From Balneolaceae bacterium UBA3186 (GTDB lineage Bacteria > Bacteroidota > Rhodothermia > Balneolales > Balneolaceae): a stretch of DNA of 64,000 nt. The notes under the pieces are model-generated. The model saw only the letters and a list, made by a program, of their open reading frames with translations. It searched no databases and was not told the origin of the DNA. The position numbers and the translations under genes are program-made. The stretch spans positions 616,090 through 680,089 of the forward strand of contig DEXK01000011.1 in assembly GCA_002364085.1 (NCBI GenBank), written 5' to 3'. Shown here piece by piece: positions 37,555 through 46,174 of the stretch (positions within the stretch are counted from its first letter, which is position 1; every line of letters begins with the position of its first letter).

Positions 37555-37938
37555 ATGAAAAAATCCTTAACGCCGCTAGGCGAAAGTGAAATGGAAATCC
37601 TTCATCATGTATGGGAGTTGGGCGAAGCAACGGTCGCTGAAGTACAGGAACTGATCTTAAAAAATCGAAAAGTAGCCTACACAACAGTAATGACCATCAT
37701 GAAAAACCTTAACGACAAAGGATTTCTTAAGTATCGAAAACAAGGCGTAACCTATGTTTACAGTGCTGCTATTGAGCCTGAAGATGTTCAATCAAGTCTT
37801 ATTTCAAATTTGATAAATAAGGTATTTAAAGGATCTCCTTCTGCGCTTGTTCAAACATTAGTGAAAGGCGAAAATCTAAGTGAAGATGAACTTAAAGCCA
37901 TCAAGAATATGATTGACAATATGGAGGACGAATCATGA
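37555..37938 (+). CDS. BlaI/MecI/CopY family transcriptional repressor
   Basis: 127 residues. The winged helix in LTPLGESEMEILHHVWELGEATVAEVQELI and KVAYTTVMTIMKNLNDKGFLKYRKQG is diagnostic. The C-terminal half is the dimerisation region that M56 sensor pathways cause to be cleaved in Staphylococcus. It shares an ATGA-type 4-base overlap with the M56 receptor gene, and twin operators precede it. No beta-lactamase gene is nearby, so the regulated function is unknown. Confidence 0.93.
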   Translation: MKKSLTPLGESEMEILHHVWELGEATVAEVQELILKNRKVAYTTVMTIMKNLNDKGFLKYRKQGVTYVYSAAIEPEDVQSSLISNLINKVFKGSPSALVQTLVKGENLSEDELKAIKNMIDNMEDES

Positions 37939-39953
37939 AGAATTTCTTTGATCTTATTCAACGGCTTGGATCATCTTCAGCCGATATAATCTGGTTTCCA
38001 TTGCTTATCTGGACATGTGTGTCAACATTCATATTTCTTCTTCTCAGATTTAATAAGTCTGTAAATCCTCTATACCAATATCACATTCGGGTTGCTACTT
38101 TATTTGCACTACCAATGGGGTTACTCTCTGCAATACTGCTACAGGTTTTTAATAACTTCTATTCTTCTTCAAATTTCAGTACATCTGTATTTGTTGTAGA
38201 AAACCCACTCCCTGTAGTTTATTCCGTTCCCCTTAGTTCCGGTTCTACAGAATATTCCATTCCTTGGATGGAAATTAATTTCCTAATAGGTTTAGTATCT
38301 ATTTTGGTTCTTATTGTAGCAGCTCTAATGATGGTAAGGTTGATATATAGTTATTTCCAACTCAAAAAATTACATCAGCAGTTGAATCGGGAGCCACTTA
38401 CGAATACGAATCTCAGTTCCGGTATAAAGGATGGCTCCGTTTCAATAGCTTTTCATGATCATCCTTTAGTACCATTCACTTTCGGCTGGGCAAGCCCTAT
38501 TATAGTTCTTCCTGAAAAAATTAAAGAAGACTCTACAAAACTGAATATGGCTATTCAGCATGAATTGGTTCACATTCGTAGAGGAGACTACTTATTACAA
38601 CTTGCTTTGTCTGTAATTGAATCAGTTTTTTGGTTTCACCCTCTCGTAAAGATTGGTGCTACTGAAATAGAAATTTACCGGGAGATTTCTTGCGACCAGG
38701 AAGTGCTGAACACCTCCGATATCCATCCAAAAAAATATGCCAATATGTTATTGGAGCTTGTTCCCCTTAATAAAGGATATGGAAGCTTCGCTGTAAACAT
38801 GGCGGTTAAGCAATCAACTTTAAAACAAAGAATCGAAACTATGAAACATCATAAAATGCATAAAACATCTTATAAACGAAGTCTCTTTCTCTTGCTTTCC
38901 ATAACCTTGATGGTAATAGCTCCTATTGCCTGCTCTGATCTTAGAGGACCGGAAACACTATCAGATGAAGAGATTCTAAATGAAAAGATGACTTTAACTG
39001 AATTTGTTATGGAAATTAATGGCAAGGAAGTCATGAGTGCCAATAAGCCTGGAGTAAGCGTCAGCGCTCAAGGCCTTGGAGCAATCGCAATTAGCCCAAA
39101 AGATTATGGATTGTTTGAGTTCTCAATCAGGCCATTTGATGGAGCTGTGCAGTCAGGTGCAATATCTGATAATATTGCAGAGTTCAAAGTAAATCAACTG
39201 AATGTATCTATTGCTTCAACCCAAAAAATTCTTGAAAATAATTCTGATGCCATGATTTGGGTAAGACATTTCCCGAATGCAAAAATAGCACCGGGATTCT
39301 CATCTTATGGAGATGCGAATCAGCCACCACCTCCACCCCCTCCTACAAACTTAAATAATCCAGCCGACCAAGAGGTATTTATAGTTGTTGAAAGTATGCC
39401 GGAACTTATTGGTGGCCAGGTTGGAATACAAAGTAAGGTCGAATATCCTGCTACAGCTAAAAGAGCTGGTATTCAAGGGCGCGTTACAGTTCAATTTATT
39501 GTTGACAAGAATGGGAATGTAGTTGAACCTAAAGTAATTCGTGGAATCGGTGGCGGTTGTGATGAAGAAGCAGTACGTGTAGTTAGTGAGGCAAAGTTCA
39601 AACCAGGTGTTCAACGAGGACAAAATGTTGAAGTTCAAATGAGCCTACCTGTTCTTTTCAGACTCAATGATTCTGAATTTCAACAAAGCAATGATTACGA
39701 AACTCCTCCGCCTCCACCTCCACCCATTAAAGTTGAAACGCTAGAATCTTCGAATGGCACAGTAAAAGTAAAATTGTCGAGTGATTTCGGTCCTCTTGTA
39801 GGTGCTAGTGTCAAAATAGAGGGGACGAAAAGAGCAACAGCTACAAATCAGGAGGGCATTGCAACTATTAGTGGCTTGGAAAAGGGAACTTATAAATTTG
39901 CTTTCTCATACGTTGGCTTCGGACAACCTGTAAAAGAAATAACTGTAAAATAA
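37935..39953 (+). CDS. BlaR1-like M56 membrane peptidase fused to TonB C-terminal and carboxypeptidase-regulatory-like domains
   Basis: 672 residues. The N-terminal half has hydrophobic helices near 15-35, 50-72, 110-140 and 305-330, and the zinc motif H209-E-L-V-H213 in IQHELVHIRRGDYLL, with a distal E in EIYREISCDQEVL. After the last helix come a periplasmic region, a run of seven prolines, a TonB C-terminal domain (about 475-575, with VEYPATAKRAGIQGRVTVQF), a second proline run, and a beta-sandwich CarboxypepD_reg-like tail (PLVGASVKIEGTKRATATNQ). The TonB-like part may reach the outer membrane. Coupled to the repressor upstream. Confidence 0.9.
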   Translation: MKNFFDLIQRLGSSSADIIWFPLLIWTCVSTFIFLLLRFNKSVNPLYQYHIRVATLFALPMGLLSAILLQVFNNFYSSSNFSTSVFVVENPLPVVYSVPLSSGSTEYSIPWMEINFLIGLVSILVLIVAALMMVRLIYSYFQLKKLHQQLNREPLTNTNLSSGIKDGSVSIAFHDHPLVPFTFGWASPIIVLPEKIKEDSTKLNMAIQHELVHIRRGDYLLQLALSVIESVFWFHPLVKIGATEIEIYREISCDQEVLNTSDIHPKKYANMLLELVPLNKGYGSFAVNMAVKQSTLKQRIETMKHHKMHKTSYKRSLFLLLSITLMVIAPIACSDLRGPETLSDEEILNEKMTLTEFVMEINGKEVMSANKPGVSVSAQGLGAIAISPKDYGLFEFSIRPFDGAVQSGAISDNIAEFKVNQLNVSIASTQKILENNSDAMIWVRHFPNAKIAPGFSSYGDANQPPPPPPPTNLNNPADQEVFIVVESMPELIGGQVGIQSKVEYPATAKRAGIQGRVTVQFIVDKNGNVVEPKVIRGIGGGCDEEAVRVVSEAKFKPGVQRGQNVEVQMSLPVLFRLNDSEFQQSNDYETPPPPPPPIKVETLESSNGTVKVKLSSDFGPLVGASVKIEGTKRATATNQEGIATISGLEKGTYKFAFSYVGFGQPVKEITVK

Positions 39954-40023
39954 TTTCAACTTTTTGAAACTTCTTTAATTTGCTTGCGTAACAATACATT
40001 GATTATAACCAAATTTGTATGTT

Positions 40024-40203
40024 ATGCCAGCAAAATTAAGGAAATCCAGAAGCGATAAAATGTTGGCCGGAGTATGTTCCGGGCTTGCAGAATATCTTGG
40101 ATGGGACCCAACCATAGTAAGAATTCTCTTTGTAGTTCTGGCTTTCAGCTATGGATTCGCCATCTTCGCTTATTTTATTCTTGCTATAGTAATGCCCGAC
40201 TGA
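40024..40203 (+). CDS. PspC-domain small membrane protein
   Basis: 59 residues from ATG 40024 (a TTG three codons earlier is less likely). KLRKSRSDKMLAGVCSGLAEYLGWDPTIVRILFVVLAF is the PspC signature, followed by one transmembrane helix. Related proteins take part in envelope-stress responses. It stands alone, 70 nt after the BlaR1-like gene, with a strong terminator. Confidence 0.9.
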   Translation: MPAKLRKSRSDKMLAGVCSGLAEYLGWDPTIVRILFVVLAFSYGFAIFAYFILAIVMPD

Positions 40204-40224
40204 TCCTTAGTTTTTAATCTTTTC

Positions 40225-40257
40225 AAAAGGTTCTTATGTAAATCATAAGAGCCTTTT
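40225..40257 (+). terminator. Rho-independent terminator after the PspC gene
   Basis: A 14-bp stem with one G-T pair, AAAAGGTTCTTATG (40225-40238) against CATAAGAGCCTTTT (40244-40257), loop TAAAT, followed by a T-rich tract. Confidence 0.93.
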
Positions 40258-40310
40258 CTTGTTTAATTAGATTTGCATTAGCATCTTACAGCTACACAAA
40301 CATTGAAAAT

Positions 40311-41165
40311 ATGAAAGTTGGTATTGTAGGCGATGCTACCAGAACTGTAGCTTGGGAAAAACACTTAAGACCTCACGGAATTGTGAGTGAAGTAAATTTG
40401 GTTCCTTCCATTTCTGATTTAGGAGAGGTAGATGCATGCCTTATTCTTGACAATTCTGCTACAAATCTGGACACACTACTGGAATCAGTACATGCCGGTT
40501 ACAGCTCTTTTTTGATCGCAAAACAGCCCACAGATATTCAGAAACTCGAAAAAATTCATCGAGCGGCTAAAGAATCCGGAGTTAAAATTCAATTTTCACA
40601 TTGGCCTACCTTAGCTCCTGCCACTCAATGGATGATGGATTCTATTCACAGACCTCAGTTTATTCATATCAGCAGATATGTAAACAGAAATACTTTAGTA
40701 GATCCGGTTAATGAATTCAGAAATATCTGGGTTGATGAACTTGGGCTGTGTGTAAAATGGATAAATAGCGGAATACATCATATTGAAGCTCAAGCAAGCT
40801 GGTTAGATAGTAATAACCCTATTTCGATTCATCTTTTTCTTCGCTTTGATAATGGCAGTTCAGCTTCCATTATCATTTATACTTCTTCCCAAGATAACCA
40901 ACACCAAAGACTTGCTTCTAGTAAAGCCGAAGTTTTGGACTGTAATGTACCTAATCAAACTATCAGAATTGGCCGATTGAATGAGAGCGGTCATCTCTTT
41001 TTTGGTAAGCAAACTTTTGATCCTGCTCAAGCCGCAGAAAAGGCTGCGCTTCTGTTCCTTAAATCTATTCAGTTAAATTCAGAAACAGCTTATTCAAGCT
41101 ACGACGCTATTCAATTAGCTAAACAAATAGAAAAAGTAGAACAACGGCTAGGTTTGTTTTCTTAA
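40311..41165 (+). CDS. Gfo/Idh/MocA-like oxidoreductase
   Basis: 284 residues. A Rossmann-like N-terminus (KVGIVGDATRTVAWEKHL) and a C-terminal region with FRNIWVDELGLCVKWINSGIHHIEAQ place it near Gfo/Idh proteins, but the usual GxGxxG loop is degraded to GDATR and the catalytic EKP is replaced by AKQP (residues about 86-89). It is shorter than the usual ~340 residues. NAD(P) binding is therefore uncertain and it may be a diverged member. Confidence 0.65.
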   Translation: MKVGIVGDATRTVAWEKHLRPHGIVSEVNLVPSISDLGEVDACLILDNSATNLDTLLESVHAGYSSFLIAKQPTDIQKLEKIHRAAKESGVKIQFSHWPTLAPATQWMMDSIHRPQFIHISRYVNRNTLVDPVNEFRNIWVDELGLCVKWINSGIHHIEAQASWLDSNNPISIHLFLRFDNGSSASIIIYTSSQDNQHQRLASSKAEVLDCNVPNQTIRIGRLNESGHLFFGKQTFDPAQAAEKAALLFLKSIQLNSETAYSSYDAIQLAKQIEKVEQRLGLFS

Positions 41166-41287
41166 TAACTTCAAAATTATTAACAAGTATTCTCAATTTT
41201 CCAATGTTAACTTAATGTTAAGAAATTCTTTACTTTGTGTTAACAATTTGATAACATAGCTCCAGAAACAACTCAGAGGCTATTATC

Positions 41288-41683
41288 ATGAAAAAATCAA
41301 TTCTTCTATCGGCACTTGTATTTTTATTTACAATGGGAATAAACGGTCAAAGTGTATCTTTAGATCTAGAACCTGAAAAGACCATTACTAAAATAACAGA
41401 AAGTATTTATAGTGTTGAAGTAAAAGCCTCAAATGGAAATGTAATTCAAAGTGGCGAATACTTATTAGTAGACAAGCAACTTCTTAATCATGGAATTTGG
41501 ACATTATTTGCTCATAATTCAGCAGATGTGTTAACCAGAATTAAGTACGATAAAGGAGAAAGAATCTGGTTAGAAACTAAAATAGATGGCAAGTTTAAAA
41601 GACTCAGTAATAATGAAATCATCATTAAGCAGCTTGAAACAAAGATTGCATCTCTGGAAGAAAAAATAGATTCATTAGATTAA
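41288..41683 (+). CDS. Hypothetical secreted protein with C-terminal coiled coil
   Basis: 131 residues. Signal peptide MKKSILLSALVFLFTMGINGQ. The central part (SGEYLLVDKQLLNHGIWTLF, LTRIKYDKGERIWLETKIDGK) resembles short repeat-like beta domains found in Bacteroidota antitoxin/MORN-like secreted proteins, without a firm family. Residues ~110-131 form a heptad coil. Convergent with the beta-oxidation cluster 4 nt away. Confidence 0.65.
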   Translation: MKKSILLSALVFLFTMGINGQSVSLDLEPEKTITKITESIYSVEVKASNGNVIQSGEYLLVDKQLLNHGIWTLFAHNSADVLTRIKYDKGERIWLETKIDGKFKRLSNNEIIIKQLETKIASLEEKIDSLD

Positions 41684-41687
41684 ACCT

Positions 41688-42542
41688 TTATTTAGGCTTC
41701 ATAGCTTTAAACGCCTTTTTGAGTTTTTTCCTGGACATCAAATCATTAATAAAGTTGAACTGACCGGCTTGCAATCTTTCTCCACCGTCAATTACTACGC
41801 TCTCTCCTGTCATATATAAAGCCATATCAGACATCAAGAAAGTTGCTAGATTTGCTAATTCTTTATGTTCACCGTATCGCTTCATAGGTATTTTGTTGAT
41901 GAACTTTTTCTCGATCAGTTTGTCCGGAACTAAACGAGACCATGCTCCTTTAGTAGGAAATGGTCCGGGAGCGATCGCGTTTACCCTGATTCCATATTCT
42001 GCCCATTCAAATGCTAACGAACGAGTCATTGCAAGAACTCCCGCTTTACTACAAGCTGAGGGAAGCACAAAAGCACACCCTGTACTCTCCGCATAAGTGG
42101 TAACTATATTCAGAATTGAACCTTCTTTCTCGTTGTCGATCAGGTAGTTTCCAAAAGCATGCGTACAATTAAAGCTTCCATGAAGTACTATATCAACAAT
42201 AGCCTTAAATCCACCGGGAGTAAGATCTTCAGATGCGGAAAGGAAATTCCCGGCTGCATTATTTACCAATCCTTCCATAGATCCAAAATCTTCGACAATT
42301 TTTGAGATCATGGTAGTAACGGCGTCATGGTCTCTTACATCACAAATATAATAGGCTGCCCTTGTTGATTCTCCGGCTTCTTCAATTTCTTTTGCAGCTT
42401 TTTGAAGCTTTTCTTCAGTTCTACCGCAAATTGCAATATTAGCTCCACTTTCAGCAAAACCTTTTGCCATCGCTAATCCGAGGCCACTTCCTCCTCCTGT
42501 AATTAAAATCGTTTTTCCTGAAAGAGTGTCTTTAGTAAACAT
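41688..42542 (-). CDS. Short-chain dehydrogenase, probable 2,4-dienoyl-CoA reductase type
   Basis: 284 residues. NADP loop TGGGSGLG is at 15-22 and NNAAGNF near 94-100. The catalytic lysine is K166 in SACSKAGVLAMTRSLAFEWA, but the classical tyrosine four residues earlier is Ser162. Loss of that Tyr is characteristic of eukaryotic-type dienoyl-CoA reductases, which use a different Tyr. Placement at the end of a fad cluster fits removal of double bonds from unsaturated acyl-CoA. Confidence 0.8.
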   Translation of the reverse strand: MFTKDTLSGKTILITGGGSGLGLAMAKGFAESGANIAICGRTEEKLQKAAKEIEEAGESTRAAYYICDVRDHDAVTTMISKIVEDFGSMEGLVNNAAGNFLSASEDLTPGGFKAIVDIVLHGSFNCTHAFGNYLIDNEKEGSILNIVTTYAESTGCAFVLPSACSKAGVLAMTRSLAFEWAEYGIRVNAIAPGPFPTKGAWSRLVPDKLIEKKFINKIPMKRYGEHKELANLATFLMSDMALYMTGESVVIDGGERLQAGQFNFINDLMSRKKLKKAFKAMKPK

Positions 42543-42566
42543 GTTTATTCCTTTAATTTTTCTAGA

Positions 42567-43748
42567 TTAGCTAAGATTTTCAAATATTCCTGCTGCACCC
42601 ATTCCACCACCAATACACATGGTTACCATTCCGTATTTTGATTTTCTGGATTGCATTTCATGAAGGATCTGAGCAGTAAGCTTAGCCCCTGTACATCCTA
42701 AAGGATGTCCCATAGCAATTGCCCCGCCATTTACATTTGTGATTTCCGGATCAATGCCGAGCTCACGTATCACCGCTAATGATTGTGCCGCAAATGCCTC
42801 GTTCAATTCTATGAGATCTATATCACTTAATTTAAGTCCTGTTTGTTTTAACACTTTTGGAATAGCTTCTACCGGACCAATTCCCATCAATTCAGGTGCA
42901 ACTCCGGCTACGGAAAATCCAACATATCTGGCTATTGGAGTAAGTCCGAGTTCTTTTACTTTTTCACCACTCATAACTATTACTCCAGCAGCTGCATCAT
43001 TCATTTGGGACGAATTACCGGCAGTAACAGATCCTCCGGCTTTAAATACTGCCCTTAATTTTGCTAAGACTTCTTTACTTGTATCAGCTCTGGGACCTTC
43101 ATCTTTTCGGAAAGTGAATTTCTCTTTGATGATCTCGCCATCAGCACTGATTTTCTTTTCTACAACTTCGATTGGAGTAATCTGGGAATCAAACTTTCCA
43201 TTTTCCCAAGCTGAGATTGCTCTTTGATGACTTTGATAGGCAAAAGCGTCCTGATCTTCACGATTTACGCCATATTTCTTAGCCACATTTTCTGCAGTCA
43301 ATCCCATACTGATATATAATTCAGGTTTATTATCCACCAATTCAGGATTTGGTTGCACCGACATTCCACCCATAGGAACCAAAGACATTGACTCAACACC
43401 TCCTGCCACAATTACATCAGCAGCGCCAACCATGATTCTTTCTGCTGCCATCGCAATGGTTTGTAATCCTGATGAACAAAATCTGTTTACCGTCACGCCG
43501 GGTACTTCATCAGGAAGACCACCAAGTGCCGCTATTTGTTTCGCTACGTTCAATCCTTGAGATGCCTCCGGAAATGCACATCCCATTATCACATCTTCAA
43601 CCATTTCAGGACTGACTTCCGGAGTTCGTTTCAAAAGTTCTTTTATAACAGCTCCGCCCATAGAATCAGGCCTCGTAAACCGAAGCGACCCTTTGTTAGC
43701 TTTACCACAAGCGGTTCGTGTTGCTGCAACTATGTATGCTTCTTTCAT
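42567..43748 (-). CDS. fadA: Acetyl-CoA acyltransferase (3-ketoacyl-CoA thiolase)
   Basis: 393 residues. Nucleophile C91 in NRFCSSGLQTIAMAAE, the histidine in GGAIAMGHPLGCTGA and the second cysteine in TMCIGGGMGAAGIFE are all present. It cleaves 3-ketoacyl-CoA in beta-oxidation. It lies between the multifunctional FadB/FadN-type gene and the SDR on the same strand, with a 65-nt gap upstream. Confidence 0.94.
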   Translation of the reverse strand: MKEAYIVAATRTACGKANKGSLRFTRPDSMGGAVIKELLKRTPEVSPEMVEDVIMGCAFPEASQGLNVAKQIAALGGLPDEVPGVTVNRFCSSGLQTIAMAAERIMVGAADVIVAGGVESMSLVPMGGMSVQPNPELVDNKPELYISMGLTAENVAKKYGVNREDQDAFAYQSHQRAISAWENGKFDSQITPIEVVEKKISADGEIIKEKFTFRKDEGPRADTSKEVLAKLRAVFKAGGSVTAGNSSQMNDAAAGVIVMSGEKVKELGLTPIARYVGFSVAGVAPELMGIGPVEAIPKVLKQTGLKLSDIDLIELNEAFAAQSLAVIRELGIDPEITNVNGGAIAMGHPLGCTGAKLTAQILHEMQSRKSKYGMVTMCIGGGMGAAGIFENLS

Positions 43749-43813
43749 AAAATTCTTAATTTTGAATTAGTAATTATGAGTGTCTTCATTCAAAATTCAA
43801 CACTCATAATTCA

Positions 43814-46171
43814 TCAATTTCTTAATGGTTTCCCCGTTTTTAACATGTGTTCCATTCTGGCAAGTGTTCGGTCATCTTTAAGACAATCCAGAATTGCTTC
43901 TCTTTCCAGTTTTAACAAGTAATCTTCCGAGACTTTCTGAGCTTCACTTAGATCTCCACCGGCTAGCACGAACGCAAGTCTTTCAACTACCACTTTATCA
44001 TAATCAGTGATGAATTTAGATTCATGCATTACATACAGCATCAACTTCATTGCAGATAGTGCCGTTTCGCCGAGAACTTTTATATCAGTTTTAGCAGGTG
44101 ATTGATATCCGGCTTTTACCATAGATATAGCTTCTTCTTTAGCAATAGAAAGCTGTAGGTCTCTATTCATTACAATAGTGTCTGATTCTTTCAAAAATCC
44201 GAGTTCACGTGCTTTATGTGCACTATCGGATACTTTTGCCATTCCCATTGTTTTAAAAGCTTCTCGTACATACGGTAAAGGATCTGCACCTTCTTCCAGT
44301 TTATTCATTCCTCTTTTCAGAAGTTCGGTGCTTCCTCCTCCCGCAGGAATCAATCCGACTCCAACTTCAACTAAACCCATATACAATTCGTGATGGGCAA
44401 CTATTTTATCTGAATACAGACAAAACTCTGTTCCACCACCTAATGTTCTTCCGAAAGGAGCTGCTACAACCGGAAATGGAGCATATCGTAAAGCAACAGC
44501 TGTTCTCTGAAAATTCGTAACTGCTGCAACTACCTTTTCCCAATCTCCGGATTTATTTGCTTGCATTGCTTCCATTAGATTTGCGCCGAAAGCGAAACTA
44601 TCACCATCATGCCCTATCACCATTGCATCAAAACCTTTTGCAACAACATCCAATGCATTTTCCAATGTTTGAACCAACTCGAATCCGAGCGTAGCATTTC
44701 TGGTCTTAAACTCAAATAAAGCTACACCATCTCCCATATCATATAGAGCGGCTGAATCATTTTCCATTACCGCTTTATTCTCTTTTTTAAGAGCAGCAAC
44801 TTTAATTTCTCCAGCTGCTGATGGATTTTCATCTTTCATTGATTTAGAAATCGGATCGTAAACTTTTCCGTCTTTATAAAAAGAATCAAAGCCCGCATTT
44901 TTCATTTCTGTGATAATTGCAGGAACAGGAATTCCTTCCTCTTTAATTCTATCAATGACTTCATCAATCCCCAGAGCATCCCAACGTTCAAACGGACCTA
45001 ATTCCCAATTAAATCCCCATTTCATTGCTCTATCCACATCCTGAGGATTATCTGATATTTCGGGTACTCGATTAGCAGCGTACAACAACACTTCTCGCTG
45101 AGTTTCCCAGATAAACTTCCCGATCTTACTATCATGAAAAGCCAGAAACTTTAGCCGCTCTTTAGTATTTCTTATTTTTTTGGCTTCAACTAAAACCGGA
45201 TCTTCTAATACTTGCTGTGACTCATATTCCAGTGTTTCCGGATTGATCACTTTGTATTCAGTTTTTCCATTTTCCTGAACTTTGGTGTAAAATCCTTGTC
45301 CCGCTTTATTACCGATCTTTCCTGATTCCACCATTTTTTTGAATTGCTCCGGCAGATCAAAAACATTCTGCTTTTCATCTTCAGGAATAGACGGAATAAT
45401 ATTATTAGCTACATGCAGAGTTACATCTAATCCTGCCATATCTCCGGTTCGGAATGTAGCGGCCTTCGAATACCCGGTCAGCGTTCCTGTTAACAGATCA
45501 ATTTCCTCAGCTCTGAAATCGCCGTTAAAGAAATACGGCATCATACTCCCTATTGAAAAGATCCCTACCCGATTTGCGATAAAGTTCGGGGTATCTTTAC
45601 AAAGCACCACTCCTTTACCCAGAACCCGTTCACAAAATCCATGCATAAAACAAGCAATTTCTTTAGAAGTATGCTTTGTCGGAATGATCTCCAGCAACTT
45701 CATATATCTTGGAGGGTTAAAAAAGTGGGTCCCTAAAAAGTGTTCTTTGAAATCCTTCCCGCATTCTTCGCCTATTTCTGTAATCGGTAACCCGGAAGTA
45801 TTTGAACTAACAATAGTATCAGGCTTTCGGACTTTCTCAATCCTAGACATCATATCTTTTTTGATATCCATTCTCTCGATGATCACTTCGCAGATCCAGT
45901 CGGCCTCTTTAAGCAGGTTAAAGTCGTCTTCGAAATTTCCAAGCTTGATCCGATCAGCAAACTCCGGTAACCCAAAAGGAGCTGGTTTCATCTTCAGGAT
46001 ATTTTTGATGCTTTCCTCAGCAGTTTTATTGGGACGTTTGGGATCGTCACTTTTCAAATCCAATAAAATAACTTCAAGTCCGGCATTGATACAATGAGCA
46101 GCAATTTGGCTTCCCATAACTCCGGAGCCTAATACCGCTACTTTTCTGATTCTTCGTTGTCCTTTGCTCAT
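43814..46171 (-). CDS. fadN: 3-hydroxyacyl-CoA dehydrogenase / enoyl-CoA hydratase
   Basis: 785 residues. The domain order is NAD-binding dehydrogenase first (VAVLGSGVMGSQIAAHCINAG, residues 12-32), then the C-terminal dehydrogenase domain (ANRVGIFSIGSMM), and an enoyl-CoA hydratase/crotonase domain at about 480-690 (PVVAAPFGRTLGGGTEFCLY). This is the order of Bacillus FadN, the reverse of E. coli FadB. It performs hydration and oxidation steps for the thiolase downstream. It lies 3 nt after the acyl-CoA ligase gene. Confidence 0.92.
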   Translation of the reverse strand: MSKGQRRIRKVAVLGSGVMGSQIAAHCINAGLEVILLDLKSDDPKRPNKTAEESIKNILKMKPAPFGLPEFADRIKLGNFEDDFNLLKEADWICEVIIERMDIKKDMMSRIEKVRKPDTIVSSNTSGLPITEIGEECGKDFKEHFLGTHFFNPPRYMKLLEIIPTKHTSKEIACFMHGFCERVLGKGVVLCKDTPNFIANRVGIFSIGSMMPYFFNGDFRAEEIDLLTGTLTGYSKAATFRTGDMAGLDVTLHVANNIIPSIPEDEKQNVFDLPEQFKKMVESGKIGNKAGQGFYTKVQENGKTEYKVINPETLEYESQQVLEDPVLVEAKKIRNTKERLKFLAFHDSKIGKFIWETQREVLLYAANRVPEISDNPQDVDRAMKWGFNWELGPFERWDALGIDEVIDRIKEEGIPVPAIITEMKNAGFDSFYKDGKVYDPISKSMKDENPSAAGEIKVAALKKENKAVMENDSAALYDMGDGVALFEFKTRNATLGFELVQTLENALDVVAKGFDAMVIGHDGDSFAFGANLMEAMQANKSGDWEKVVAAVTNFQRTAVALRYAPFPVVAAPFGRTLGGGTEFCLYSDKIVAHHELYMGLVEVGVGLIPAGGGSTELLKRGMNKLEEGADPLPYVREAFKTMGMAKVSDSAHKARELGFLKESDTIVMNRDLQLSIAKEEAISMVKAGYQSPAKTDIKVLGETALSAMKLMLYVMHESKFITDYDKVVVERLAFVLAGGDLSEAQKVSEDYLLKLEREAILDCLKDDRTLARMEHMLKTGKPLRN

Positions 46172-46174
46172 AAT

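Noticed and set aside
37555..39953. Beta-lactam resistance locus
   Set aside because: The repressor/receptor pair has no beta-lactamase or altered PBP next to it, and the receptor has a TonB-like end instead of a penicillin-binding sensor.
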